The translations under genes were made by a program, and so were the position numbers. From positions 1 to 38,199 of the IMG/VR virus record IMGVR_UViG_3300028045_000004: 38,199 bases of DNA. One strand, given 5' to 3'. This document shows, piece after piece, positions 29,174 to 38,199 of the stretch (positions within the stretch are counted from its first letter, which is position 1; each line of letters begins with the position of its first letter). Under the pieces are notes generated by a model. The model saw only the letters and a program-made list of their open reading frames with translations, did no database searches and had not been told where the DNA came from. The stretch comes from a virus.

Positions 29174-30720
29174 ACTACCAACTCTATTATTAGGTTATCG
29201 CCATCCGTGGGGTTACTAAGCCCAACGACTTTTGTGAACGTACCAACAATTGTAGCTGTGTTTGGAGTCCAAGAGGCGCTTGTTACGCTAAATACGCCCC
29301 AGTCATTGCCAGAATGAACTACAAGTTTATCGCCTGAAGCAACATTGAACCATACAGACTGTCTATTAAGACCATTAAGGTCTGTATCATTAATGAATAG
29401 ATTTGTAGAGCTTATAAAGGTAGCATTGTTACCTCTAATTTCATTTGTTGCGGTAGCTCCTGTAATTGTACTGTCAAACTCATAATTATATTTCAATTCT
29501 GTTTGATCATATCTCGCAGGTAGCAAACCTCCTGTAGCGTAGTCGCCCGCAACTGGGGTGTCAGAAGCGGTAGACTCGTAAGTCTTTTTGTCGTAACCAT
29601 CCCACTCTTCTAAAATTAACCTTACGCCGTCCTCTTTGTATCTCCATCCTCCATCATAGTAACCACCATAACAAATTCCTATTTTACCTGTGTCAGAATC
29701 ATAATAAAATGCACCGCCGACAGTCTCAACAAATTTATATGTACTATCCCACGGGTATATTGATACACCGAGCGACATTTGCCCGTATTCATTATACATA
29801 AATGCTGGGATTGATGAATTTTCAAAAAGACCTTTGAATCTGTCATCATAAGGAAATAAAGGACTGCTCTCAATTCTCTCTCTCATTATCTTATTGTTAA
29901 GCCCTGAAAGAGGTGCGTCTGTAGATACAATCCTATCTAAATATGGATCTCCATTAGTATCATATGGGTAAGGTATTATGTCGTATCTTGTTCTACGGTT
30001 AATAGCCAGCACACCATTAGCTTCTGATGATATACTAGTTACCCCATCTTGAATATTACCGAATGATGATCTTCCTGACCACATTTTCAACTGCGTAAAT
30101 ATAGGGTCTGGTAAAAACTGAGCTCTCTCATATTCAATCGATATGTTTGCCCACCCTGGTATAGACCCAAGATAGGTGTATCTAACAGTGTATTCAGGAG
30201 ACCCAGAATACCCGCCAGATGGCTTCATATTGGCAGTGGAACCACTATCCTTAGTTATTGGCCCGTAAAAGGAAACCGTTATATTATCAATACCACCTGA
30301 TTCTGGGAATTTCAAATAAAAATTAGAGTAAGCTCCTGAAAGATGAAGATCTCCATCACCTCCGTATATATTCTTTGATGATGTTATTATCGCAGTTGCT
30401 GTCTCATATGAGCCAAAGGCAAGTTCGACACGCTTACAGTATATGTCTAATACTAAGGTGCTTTCAAGCGCATCTATAAGCTCTTGCATTGTGGTTACAA
30501 CGGTAAACGCTCCACCACTACCAATAGCATTACTAACGGCATTTGAAATTAACTGATCAACCTTTAGTGAGTTATAGTAGGTTGTTAACTGATTTGATGC
30601 AGATCGATGAGATATAGTTGTATTTTCTGGCACTGACGGGTCAACCTGTACGGTTAATTGTCTTAATCCTGTAGCCCCAGTTGTCGCCTCGTAAACTTCA
30701 AAATAAACCGCTTCACTCAT
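29170..30720 (-). CDS. Tail spike / fibre protein
   Basis: A 516-residue beta-rich protein after the tail hub. Residues 1-60 are an adaptor-like region, 60-95 resemble a connector (TVVTTMQELIDALES), and the body contains repeated strands with Gly/Tyr-rich turns, fitting a beta-helical or trimeric spike. The C-terminus (about 420-516) forms a compact sandwich. No catalytic motif seen. Probably receptor-binding. Confidence 0.65.
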   Translation of the reverse strand: MSEAVYFEVYEATTGATGLRQLTVQVDPSVPENTTISHRSASNQLTTYYNSLKVDQLISNAVSNAIGSGGAFTVVTTMQELIDALESTLVLDIYCKRVELAFGSYETATAIITSSKNIYGGDGDLHLSGAYSNFYLKFPESGGIDNITVSFYGPITKDSGSTANMKPSGGYSGSPEYTVRYTYLGSIPGWANISIEYERAQFLPDPIFTQLKMWSGRSSFGNIQDGVTSISSEANGVLAINRRTRYDIIPYPYDTNGDPYLDRIVSTDAPLSGLNNKIMRERIESSPLFPYDDRFKGLFENSSIPAFMYNEYGQMSLGVSIYPWDSTYKFVETVGGAFYYDSDTGKIGICYGGYYDGGWRYKEDGVRLILEEWDGYDKKTYESTASDTPVAGDYATGGLLPARYDQTELKYNYEFDSTITGATATNEIRGNNATFISSTNLFINDTDLNGLNRQSVWFNVASGDKLVVHSGNDWGVFSVTSASWTPNTATIVGTFTKVVGLSNPTDGDNLIIELVV

Positions 30721-33563
30721 TATATACCTAGTCCGTTTGTTTTAACGTTGCCGGGGTTATTCCCATCCGTCTTAACGTTTGTAGGGTTATTGCCATCACT
30801 CCAAATATTAACCCTATATATAAATATATCAAAAGGATGTATATCGTAGGCTATTTTATATTCAATTCTACTTTCTTCTATGTTTAATTCACGCTCAACT
30901 ATCCAAGATTTCCTTAAAATACCATCGGTAATGAATTGATCCTCTATGCCGACAAAAGATAATAGCTCATTTGATAGATTTGTTTCGTTAATTGGTACGT
31001 GAACTTTGCCAAATGGCACCGCTCTATTCCTAAACCCTGACAATCCCAGTATAAACGAAAGGGCTTCACTCGTACCAGTACCGTCCGAGAAATCAGTTTT
31101 AATATATTTATTATCAATAACGGTTTGGCTATCTCTATTTATTCGATTTCTTCCAGCCTTAAGGGATTGCCAGCATGAAAAAGCTTGCTGATATTCAGAA
31201 GAGTCAACACCCTCGGTGCAAAGATCAAAATCAAACGTATTAAGGTCTGTTCTTTTTATTCTTATAGTGCTATCGTAATTACCTGTAGACTCATTTAGGT
31301 TAAAATTAAGTTGCATATCGGAATAGACTTTTGTTACATCGCCCTCAATAATAGGGCTTAAATATGTAAATCTATTTGCCCCTGTTTCCGTGTAATCAAT
31401 ATCTGTAGATGATTGACTAAATACTATACTCTTTGGGAGCCAGTTCTCTAACCTGAATCTACCATCCTGAGCCGGAAACATACCTAAATGGTGTGTTATT
31501 AACATATCAGACAATAGCGTATTGCCTTGGTTTTGATCTATTATTTGGTGCGCTAAATTTCTAACAGGATTATTAGGGAATATATTGAAGTCTATTTCTG
31601 CCTGATTGAATGATGCAGAGTCAATATCGCCCGAAGTTTTATCGTAATACTCGGTTAACATATAGTCAATTGTATCTGTAACCGTTTCAATTTCATTACC
31701 TACCTGTACATTTTCACCGTTACAGCCAATTGACATTTTGCTTATACTAGAGTCGCTAAAATATTTGAATGCCAAACCGCTTATAGAATCAAATCCCGTA
31801 GCCGGAAAAGGGTTTAGTATTGTAATAAATGGGCTAACCGGAACCGTAGTAGTTATTGTTATGTCGAAACTAAATGAAGATATTGCGCTTGAGCTTTTGG
31901 TATATTTCATAGTCATTAATTCGAACGCCCTCTCAAACAATAAGTCAAACCTGTATATCAAATCAAGACCGTCAACATTGACAACGACATTTTCACCGGC
32001 TATTGGTTCAATCAAGTCAATATAAGAGGAGAATGATATTTGACTTTTGTAATTAGCCTTTAACTTCATGCTAAAAACAGCACTAACTAAAGTAGTTGGT
32101 AATAAAAGCGCATCATCAAATCTTATTGAATCGAAGTAAAGATAGTTAGACGACCCTATTTTGCTCAACTCTATCATTTTCTCAAAGTCTGAGAACGTAA
32201 ATGTTATATCGGCCCTATATGTTGAAATCTCACTAGATGAATTTGTGCTTTTTACATATATAGGGTTGTTTAATTCATTTTGACCCATCGGCTCAGACCC
32301 TAACAATCTGAGTTTTTCAGATGAATCAAGGCTCTTAAGCTTAATTGTTTGGACACCCTCGGCATTTACAATATCTTCGTAAACATCTGGACTTGATAAA
32401 TTGTACTTTATTTCTTCATCAACTAAAACGAGTGGCTTTTCATTTTTTGAATTAATAGAAGTGTGTATTTTCTGGACTTCATTTTGACTTAAATTATAGT
32501 GGTTTTGGTATGGTACTATTTGCGCCAAAGAGACATCTTTTGTGCCAGACCCGCCAACAACAAAAACAGAATCAATCAGGTCGCTAACGTCACCGTCAAC
32601 ATAAATCCAATACTCATCTGAGGATGATAGCGAGCTTATAAATTCTGTACCAAGTATCCTGTAAGAATTTCCAGCACCGCCACCCATTGTTATTTCAAGT
32701 ATAGAGTTTTCAAAATTATCAACAGCGCCAATAGCCCAAGCTCCTGAATTATAGAAAAGAAATTTTATTCTTTTATTAACAACATCAACCTGAACCACGG
32801 CGTTATCTATTATAAAATCGCCGCCAGTTATCTGTGAGAAATAAGCAGATTCTGTACTTTTTCCAAAAACTAGTTTGCAATTATAGTTCTTGTTCAGGCA
32901 AATAGGTATTTCCTTAGATCCTACTTTTTCCTTGATCTGAGTAACCAAATCAGCGCACGAAAATTCAACCTCTAAATCACTGGTTGCCCTTATAGTTTCT
33001 ATTACACCAGTCCACCATTGGTGCCATGTTGTTATAGAGGCATTTACTAGCCCGATATAAAACATTACTTTACGGCCTCTAAAATACAAGCCGTCTTGCT
33101 GTATAATTGTAGATAATATTTGATTGGTTACATTAAAACCGAACGAATCGCCAGAAGACAAGCCGCCACCATCGAGGATATTTATTTTACTGTTTGGATT
33201 TCTTATGTCTGTTAATAAGTCTTCATCACTCAATAAAGTCCATAGCCCCCCAGAAATACCCAATCCGACATTATCATATAGTTCGCTTGTATCTTCAGTT
33301 TCACCAGTTTTTGAAGCAATCCCAGACACAGAGCCAGTAAGACCTTCAAGAGTATAAAAAAATCCGCTCCTATTCCTGATCTTTATATATCCATCAATAA
33401 GAGCGGTATTCTCTACAACGACAGCAGACGCCCCGCTATCATCTCCATTTACAACTTCATTTACTATAAAGTTTGCAGTAATAGAAACCGGTATTCTTAG
33501 GACATAACTCTGTATATCCTCGACCTCTATCTTATATCTCAATTCCTGATTATTAATAGCCAT
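30720..33563 (-). CDS. Tail tip / hub protein
   Basis: A 947-residue protein between the minor tail protein and the spike, the slot of central tail-hub/tip proteins. The N-terminus (31-87) carries a small inserted beta domain (VNEVVNG...GASAVVV...TGSVSGIA) also present in the tail-tube protein. The C-terminus (about 920-947) has two tandem copies of DGNNPxNVKT plus a partial third. The rest is long beta-rich sequence with no evident enzyme motif. Confidence 0.7.
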   Translation of the reverse strand: MAINNQELRYKIEVEDIQSYVLRIPVSITANFIVNEVVNGDDSGASAVVVENTALIDGYIKIRNRSGFFYTLEGLTGSVSGIASKTGETEDTSELYDNVGLGISGGLWTLLSDEDLLTDIRNPNSKINILDGGGLSSGDSFGFNVTNQILSTIIQQDGLYFRGRKVMFYIGLVNASITTWHQWWTGVIETIRATSDLEVEFSCADLVTQIKEKVGSKEIPICLNKNYNCKLVFGKSTESAYFSQITGGDFIIDNAVVQVDVVNKRIKFLFYNSGAWAIGAVDNFENSILEITMGGGAGNSYRILGTEFISSLSSSDEYWIYVDGDVSDLIDSVFVVGGSGTKDVSLAQIVPYQNHYNLSQNEVQKIHTSINSKNEKPLVLVDEEIKYNLSSPDVYEDIVNAEGVQTIKLKSLDSSEKLRLLGSEPMGQNELNNPIYVKSTNSSSEISTYRADITFTFSDFEKMIELSKIGSSNYLYFDSIRFDDALLLPTTLVSAVFSMKLKANYKSQISFSSYIDLIEPIAGENVVVNVDGLDLIYRFDLLFERAFELMTMKYTKSSSAISSFSFDITITTTVPVSPFITILNPFPATGFDSISGLAFKYFSDSSISKMSIGCNGENVQVGNEIETVTDTIDYMLTEYYDKTSGDIDSASFNQAEIDFNIFPNNPVRNLAHQIIDQNQGNTLLSDMLITHHLGMFPAQDGRFRLENWLPKSIVFSQSSTDIDYTETGANRFTYLSPIIEGDVTKVYSDMQLNFNLNESTGNYDSTIRIKRTDLNTFDFDLCTEGVDSSEYQQAFSCWQSLKAGRNRINRDSQTVIDNKYIKTDFSDGTGTSEALSFILGLSGFRNRAVPFGKVHVPINETNLSNELLSFVGIEDQFITDGILRKSWIVERELNIEESRIEYKIAYDIHPFDIFIYRVNIWSDGNNPTNVKTDGNNPGNVKTNGLGI

Positions 33564-34315
33564 TATACCTTAACCAAAGTTAATGAAGCAGTCCAAAATT
33601 TAACATTAACTTGCTTGAATGAGAAGCTTGTAACAACAACACTTGTACTTAATGAATTTAAAAATAATTCTATGTTCGTTGTGGTTAATATGAATGGATA
33701 CCCTCTTTGAGTAGATAAAAATTTCTGTAATTGCGCCAACTCTTCCGTGGTTTGATCTAGTACAATAGTTGCCGTCTCTGCGTTTATTACATTACCTAGA
33801 TTATCAACCCTAACCATGTTACCATAATCGCCCTGCGTTGATGCTGAAAACGGTCTTTTATGAAAGCTTATAAGTCTATTTACTGGCAATTGGTAGAATA
33901 GCTCGGGAAGTACGGCAGATACAGAGCCATCATAAACAATATTTGAAACAGCCTGTATCGATATTTGAAGTGTAGATGTGAGTATATCTCTAATCGGGTA
34001 AGAAACCTCATTTAATATATTACATGTAAACACTGAGGTATGATCAATGGCAGGGCCAAATATCTTTTCGCCCTCGGTATCAATTGTTATCTGTTTTTTC
34101 TCACTATTCAACGATGTAGCAATAAGCTTTAAATCGTCAATATCGCCAATTATAGAGAATGAGCAATTATACTTATCTGAATTTATCCCCCTGTCAGAAC
34201 TCAATAGAGACTGGCTGAATGAAGAATAGAACTTTATAGCCCTAGACCATGACGGCTGATATGACGGCTGTATATCTACCGTATATGCCGTTAAATCACT
34301 AAAAGTAATTATCAT
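33563..34315 (-). CDS. Minor tail protein (distal tail type)
   Basis: A 250-residue beta-rich protein directly after the tape measure, where distal or minor tail proteins lie. It has alternating strands throughout and a C-terminal FSFKQVNVKFWTASLTLVKV. It overlaps the tape measure by ATGA and the hub by TAATG. Family not recognised beyond position. Confidence 0.6.
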   Translation of the reverse strand: MIITFSDLTAYTVDIQPSYQPSWSRAIKFYSSFSQSLLSSDRGINSDKYNCSFSIIGDIDDLKLIATSLNSEKKQITIDTEGEKIFGPAIDHTSVFTCNILNEVSYPIRDILTSTLQISIQAVSNIVYDGSVSAVLPELFYQLPVNRLISFHKRPFSASTQGDYGNMVRVDNLGNVINAETATIVLDQTTEELAQLQKFLSTQRGYPFILTTTNIELFLNSLSTSVVVTSFSFKQVNVKFWTASLTLVKV

Positions 34316-36168
34316 ATTATCGGCTCTGGTCGTTGGTTCTTGTCTCTAGATATGCCTCTATAGTTCTCTATTGCCTGAGCTATCTTTGTTGGGTCTGAGC
34401 CTATCCCTGCGTTAATTGTTATGTATGTATTACCGCCATTACCATTAACGGCGCTCAACAAATCGGAATTACTAACCCCGCCCAATTGAGCGTTTGTTTG
34501 GGCATCTACAACACGCTCGCCCCTTGATAACATTGCGGGCACTGAATCGCTTCTATTAGTGCCTCCTCCATTTACAAACTCTGTACCGTCTGCGTATTTT
34601 GCGCCGTTAACTTTTGCCAATTGAGCAACCCCTGAAGCGCCAACAATCCCAGCCCTTATAAAGTCAAAAGGTGGTAGCAACTCAAATGATTTTTGTATTC
34701 CTATAGCTGTACTTAGAATTATTTCAGCACTTGCTAGGGCTTTACTTTCCCCAAATATCTCCTTAAATGACTGTATCGCCACCCTTGCATCACCTTCGTT
34801 TAACTCTCTCTTAAAATCAGAAGTTGCTTTAGATATATCATTTTCATTTTGTGAGGCCCGTGAGCGCATCGCCCCTTTCTTAGCTTCAAAAGCTTGTTGA
34901 GATTCAAATATTTTCTTTTGAAATTCTATTTCTGCTTTAACCTCTGACTCTCTACGTTCTTCATTTCGAATATTATATATTGCGTTTTGCTCTTGTAGCT
35001 TCTGATCTACAAGCATGTTTCGCTCGTCTGCATCTTTTTCAAGTTGAGCTAATAAGTTTTGAGCTAATAAAGCGTCAGCATCTACTTTTTTCTGAGCGTT
35101 TTCCTCTTGTGACTTTTTATTTAACTCTTCTTGAGCGGCCGTCCTTGCTTCAATAAATTCAAGTTCACTCTTTCTTACAATTATAGATCTTTCTAAATTC
35201 CTTATTACAGCCTCATCAAATTTATTAGCCGTCTTTTTTCTCTCTAGTAAATCATCTAGTATTGTTTTCTGTTGCTCTAATGTTCTATTTTCAAAGGCTG
35301 TTTTCTGAGCTATCTCTAAAGTTTTTGCCTGATTAAGATCTACAAATCTATCAGAAACAAATTCTAATAGAGAATTAAATACACCTTGTAAGGCATTAAC
35401 TTCGCTAAGTTTTGTTATATAAGACTCTGCATTGTTAGTAAGTACAACCCAAGTTTGGCCTGATGTTTTCTGTATCTTACCGAACTCATCATTTATAGCG
35501 TCTGACTGGCCCTGAATTGCGCCTATAAGCTGTTTTGTTGTAACCTTACCTTCTATTACAAGTTTCCTAAACTCTCCCTGTGTAACTTTAAGAGAAGCGG
35601 CAAATAGTTCCGCAATCCTTGGGGTCTGCTCTATGATTGAGTTGTATTCTTCAGCCCTTAATATACCGCCCTGTATCGCTTGAGATAATTGTCTAACCCC
35701 GCTTGAAGATTCCTCAGCGGATGCACCAGAAATGATAAACGCTTTGTTTAATGTTTCGACTAAATCTATCACTTTTTCGTCAGTTAATGATAGTTCTTTT
35801 GTAGCTCTATCTAACTTAGTGTAAAGTTCTGTAGTTGACTTAACGCTCTGCCTTGTTTCGTTTGAAACCTCTAAAAGTTTCGACTGAATGGACTCAAGAT
35901 TATTACCCTCATCAATAACGAGCCTTATTTGTGATCTCAATAAGCTGTATTGATCTGATAACTCTATTACGCTTTTACCAAGCTTTAAAGTCCCTGCGAA
36001 AACGCCAGCTATCCCAATTCCAGCAAGTAAATTTAGTGATCTTGTAGCCTTCTTAGATTCTTTATCAATCTTTTGGGCCGCTTCCTCGCCAGTCTTGCCA
36101 AGTTGCTTAAAGGAGGTTATCGCCCCCTTACTATCTACTTCAATTTCAATTCCAACTTTCTTAGCCAT
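34312..36168 (-). CDS. Tape measure protein
   Basis: A 618-residue tail-length determinant. Residues about 65-215 match the tape-measure N-terminal domain (VKSTTELYTKLDRAT, SGVRQLSQAIQGGILRAEEYNSIIEQ parts), preceded by a hydrophobic segment (LLAGIGIAGVFAGTL). Residues 290-470 are helical coiled coil; the C-terminus has DSVPAMLSRGERVVD, a common tape-measure end. At about 0.15 nm per residue the tail would be near 90 nm. ATG 36168 is chosen, 8 bp inside the chaperone frame. Confidence 0.9.
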   Translation of the reverse strand: MAKKVGIEIEVDSKGAITSFKQLGKTGEEAAQKIDKESKKATRSLNLLAGIGIAGVFAGTLKLGKSVIELSDQYSLLRSQIRLVIDEGNNLESIQSKLLEVSNETRQSVKSTTELYTKLDRATKELSLTDEKVIDLVETLNKAFIISGASAEESSSGVRQLSQAIQGGILRAEEYNSIIEQTPRIAELFAASLKVTQGEFRKLVIEGKVTTKQLIGAIQGQSDAINDEFGKIQKTSGQTWVVLTNNAESYITKLSEVNALQGVFNSLLEFVSDRFVDLNQAKTLEIAQKTAFENRTLEQQKTILDDLLERKKTANKFDEAVIRNLERSIIVRKSELEFIEARTAAQEELNKKSQEENAQKKVDADALLAQNLLAQLEKDADERNMLVDQKLQEQNAIYNIRNEERRESEVKAEIEFQKKIFESQQAFEAKKGAMRSRASQNENDISKATSDFKRELNEGDARVAIQSFKEIFGESKALASAEIILSTAIGIQKSFELLPPFDFIRAGIVGASGVAQLAKVNGAKYADGTEFVNGGGTNRSDSVPAMLSRGERVVDAQTNAQLGGVSNSDLLSAVNGNGGNTYITINAGIGSDPTKIAQAIENYRGISRDKNQRPEPII

Positions 36169-36876
36169 TTGCAACTCTATTTATTTTGGCACTAAATGCC
36201 TCGTTTACTTCTCTATCAGCCTTTTTCAATTCATCAATAAAACCGACATAATAATTTATTAAGCCGAAGTAATCAAAAAGTACTTTTGGTTGATCAAGCG
36301 GTGAACCTTTGAAAGGTAATAAGTCTTTATATTGATATGAGTCATACAAATACCTTAACGTTCTGAGTTCACCTTGGTAGTAATGGCTAGGACATCTCTT
36401 AGGATACACCCGACCTTTACCCTTACATTTGCGGCACTTCTTATTTTTACAGCATGGAATATACCATTTTGTTTGTTTGGTATTAACCCCCACACACCCC
36501 CATTCATTGGTAGATATGCAAGTGTGTGAAGTGCCACCTATTATAGAGGCTAATACCTTTACTTTTCCACTTCAATAGTTTCGTTTATAGATACTATCTT
36601 GTTGGCTATCTCTTTAATCACATCCCATGATGGTGTAAATTTTCCTTCTACATCAGAAACCGATACGATACCTAATTTACAGATACCTATATCGTATTTC
36701 TCACTATCAAGTGAAATGAATTTCTCAGTCTTCTTATTTAGCTTTGAGCAATCGAGAAATAACTGTCTAAACTTACCGTGTTCTTCAAAATCAAACACTT
36801 TAAGAGTATAAGTCTTCTTATCGTAAGCCGACTTATACTCTACATTCATACTTTTCGGTGGCACTAATTCGAACAT
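36161..36876 (-). CDS. Tail assembly chaperone G-T frameshift fusion
   Basis: The 238-residue product made if ribosomes slip -1 at GGAAAAG (36568-36562). The T part begins at residue 106 and has no acceptable separate start (only a GTG at 36493 without context), while the -1 frame is open from the slip to TAA 36161. It contains a Cys cluster (C120, C128, C142, C143, C148, C151, C162) and a helical C-terminus. In tailed siphoviruses the fusion binds the tape measure during tail assembly. Confidence 0.85.
36559..36876 (-). CDS. Tail assembly chaperone (G protein)
   Basis: A 105-residue protein between the tail-tube and tape-measure genes, the position of gpG-type chaperones. AAGGATAAAAT precedes the ATG. 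It ends ...TIEVEK then TAA, where the slippery heptamer lies. The fusion product shares its first 105 residues. Confidence 0.85.
   Translation of the reverse strand: MFELVPPKSMNVEYKSAYDKKTYTLKVFDFEEHGKFRQLFLDCSKLNKKTEKFISLDSEKYDIGICKLGIVSVSDVEGKFTPSWDVIKEIANKIVSINETIEVEK
36562..36568 (-). other. -1 ribosomal frameshift site GGAAAAG
   Basis: The reading codons are GTG GAA AAG TAA. The -1 frame has a TGA at 36574-36572 just upstream and then runs open past the zero-frame stop, so slippage is only possible in this 12-base window. It follows an A-AAG slip pattern like that of the lambda G-T site. Confidence 0.85.
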
Positions 36877-36886
36877 ATTTTATCCT

Positions 36887-38056
36887 TTAAATACAAACAA
36901 TCTCTAGCTCTTCGTCATCTTGACCAGTGAGCTTAAATTGTAGTTCTTGTTTCATGAATCCGTCTTGATCCGTTGGTGTTGCATTTTCAATTTTAGAAGT
37001 AGGAGCGAAGAACCAAAATGTATTACCTTGTTCCTGACCATAACGCCATTCGAGAGCTACACTATCACTATTCAACCAGTCGAGTGTAAAATCTGCATCT
37101 GCATTTGTAGGTGTATCGATTCTTATTGTCTGAGTCGGGGCGCGTCCAGTTACTACAAATCCCTCAACACCACCAGCGTTATTTGCATCTCTTCGGGCTG
37201 GTCTGTTGATAGCCAAATCAGTAGTATTAGTAGAATCCACAACAGGGACAAAACTAACCGATTGATTTACATAAGACAATCTACCAGATTGAAACAATGG
37301 TGGTACAGTTTCGTCTCTAACGATAGTACTCATTGACCCATCACGTAACCATTGAGGGATGCCAGTATCTTCATAGATGACGCCTGAAATCTCATAGTTA
37401 AGTAAAGGGATACCGCTATCATCAGCAGTGATTGTAAGAGTTGGTACAGCGTTATATATTTTACTAATAAGACCGTCCTCTTCAGCTTGGCAACTTAAAC
37501 GCTCACAAAGATTTGAATTGAACTTGTAAGACCACCCATGGTCAGCTTCAACACCCGTAGCCGTTGCACTACCAGATATAGAACCTGTAATAGTTTCAGC
37601 AGTAAAGCCCGGAGTAGTAACCGCAACTACTACAACCGTATCACCAGCAATAGTAGGTACAACAACACGGCCAACGCCAGTAGCGCCGCTTACAATCTCA
37701 TTATGTACAAATTGAGTAGCGATAGCACTAACAGGAATTGCTTCAAGTTTAGCGGGAGTCAATTGAACCGACTCTAGTACATCATTGAAATAAGGCTTAG
37801 TCGTTCCATCCGTATAGTCATCACCATACATTTCTGAAACGCCCGTCATAGTGCCAATTTTCAAAGCTACTAAATCAGCTTCAGGAGTATAAGACGATTT
37901 TAGAATGTCTCTCGCAACAACTTCAGGAGTCAATTGAGCGACAAACCCAGCGTTAAGCCTGTAATCGTCTGTTGAGGCAGGTTGATCAAATACGTCAGCC
38001 GATTGTTTTTTAATCAATAAATTTTTTAGGTTGGTTCTTTTTGCTGTACAGGCCAT
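36887..38056 (-). CDS. Tail tube (major tail) protein
   Basis: A 389-residue beta-rich protein upstream of the G/GT chaperone genes. Residues about 114-168 contain an inserted domain (FVHNEIVSG...TAETITGSISGSATATG) like that in the hub. C-terminal part includes FMKQELQFKLTGQDDEELEI. GAGGAAACACA precedes the ATG. It would polymerise around the tape measure. An extra Ig-like domain may decorate the tail surface. Confidence 0.8.
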   Translation of the reverse strand: MACTAKRTNLKNLLIKKQSADVFDQPASTDDYRLNAGFVAQLTPEVVARDILKSSYTPEADLVALKIGTMTGVSEMYGDDYTDGTTKPYFNDVLESVQLTPAKLEAIPVSAIATQFVHNEIVSGATGVGRVVVPTIAGDTVVVVAVTTPGFTAETITGSISGSATATGVEADHGWSYKFNSNLCERLSCQAEEDGLISKIYNAVPTLTITADDSGIPLLNYEISGVIYEDTGIPQWLRDGSMSTIVRDETVPPLFQSGRLSYVNQSVSFVPVVDSTNTTDLAINRPARRDANNAGGVEGFVVTGRAPTQTIRIDTPTNADADFTLDWLNSDSVALEWRYGQEQGNTFWFFAPTSKIENATPTDQDGFMKQELQFKLTGQDDEELEIVCI

Positions 38057-38068
38057 TGTGTTTCCTCG

Positions 38069-38155
38069 TTATTTTGTTTTTAAAATTTTGTCAATATTTA
38101 TCAGAGTTCCGTCTGTTAGGCGTATGTTTCCGGCTTGCGGTTCTAAGCAACTCAT
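38069..38155 (-). CDS. 28-residue protein crossing the circular join
   Basis: ATG at 38155 (equivalent to base 71) and stop at 38069. It starts 3 bp after the SGNH fibre stop, with AGGACGG upstream, and ends 12 bp before the tail-tube start. The peptide (MSCLEPQAGNIRLTDGTL, then INIDKILKTK) is compact and unlike random sequence. The copy at the left end is cut by the window edge. Probably a real small protein of the tail operon. Confidence 0.5.
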   Translation of the reverse strand: MSCLEPQAGNIRLTDGTLINIDKILKTK

Positions 38156-38199
38156 TATTTACCGTCCTATAAAATATTTTTCTTCAAGCGAAGCCATTA
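38085..38199. repeat. Right copy of the 115-bp terminal direct repeat
   Basis: Identical to bases 1-115. Joining the copies keeps the fibre gene, the 28-residue ORF and the tail-tube gene in one continuous operon, which supports a circular or permuted genome of 38,084 bp. Confidence 0.95.

Noticed and set aside
36355-36537. A separate 60-codon minus-strand frame between chaperone and tape measure
   Set aside because: It is the zero frame after the chaperone stop; the -1 frameshift product explains the interval.
1-38199. CRISPR array, retron or diversity-generating retroelement
   Set aside because: No regularly spaced repeats, no reverse transcriptase motif and no template/variable repeat pair were seen in the fibre genes.

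Overview
The window is a complete, small tailed-phage genome with siphovirus architecture. Bases 1-115 are repeated exactly at 38085-38199, so the contig closes into a circle of 38,084 bp, and the tail operon reads straight through the join. Base composition is AT-rich. Genes are tightly packed, mostly with overlapping stop/start codons (TAATG, ATGA), AAGGAG/GAGG ribosome-binding sites and near-consensus sigma70 promoters. Lipoprotein signals, a family-25 (LPS-type) glycosyltransferase and tail-borne SGNH esterases point to a Gram-negative host, perhaps a gammaproteobacterium. That host call is inference. I found no integrase, CI/Cro-type repressor, DNA polymerase or classical endolysin.

Layout. 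(1) The late operon runs on the minus strand. It begins at a consensus-like promoter (10754-10782), passes through a structured leader, and encodes terminase small and large subunits, portal, gp7-like head protein, scaffold, major capsid protein, a strong terminator (3541-3580), head-tail connectors, an SGNH fibre (75-1862) and a 28-codon ORF. Across the circular join it continues with tail tube, tail assembly chaperones (a -1 frameshift pair), tape measure, tail tip/hub, spike, glycosyltransferase, a second SGNH fibre, two accessory proteins sharing an N-terminal tag, a Cys-rich PLA2-like protein and a holin-like protein (24063). (2) An island of small genes on the plus strand (5421-6537) interrupts the head module. 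It encodes a ribbon-helix-helix protein, an FmdB-like zinc ribbon, a membrane protein and another zinc-ribbon protein, with a tRNA-like T-arm remnant among them. (3) The leftward early/middle genes (19527 down to 10773, minus) are mainly small unknowns. Recognisable members are a winged-helix protein, an HNH homing endonuclease, a DUF1064 nuclease-like protein, two ribbon-helix-helix regulators, an HExxH protein, a DUF4373-type replication protein and two lipoproteins. (4) The rightward early operon (19677-23936, plus) carries a YqaJ/lambda-type exonuclease with partner proteins, a DUF3307 membrane protein and a MazG-like pyrophosphohydrolase. It ends at a terminator between the convergent operons (24001-24058).

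How it works together. A divergent control region (19528-19676) with two good promoters and a direct-repeat operator launches both early operons. The late promoter opens onto a transcript whose first 60 nt can fold into a three-way junction with two identical ATTGATT loops. That fold sits against the ribosome-binding site of a 20-codon leader that overlaps the small terminase start. This is the most interesting regulatory structure in the window. The tail locus is rich in surface-modifying enzymes (two esterases, one glycosyltransferase), consistent with a phage that recognises or modifies a host polysaccharide.
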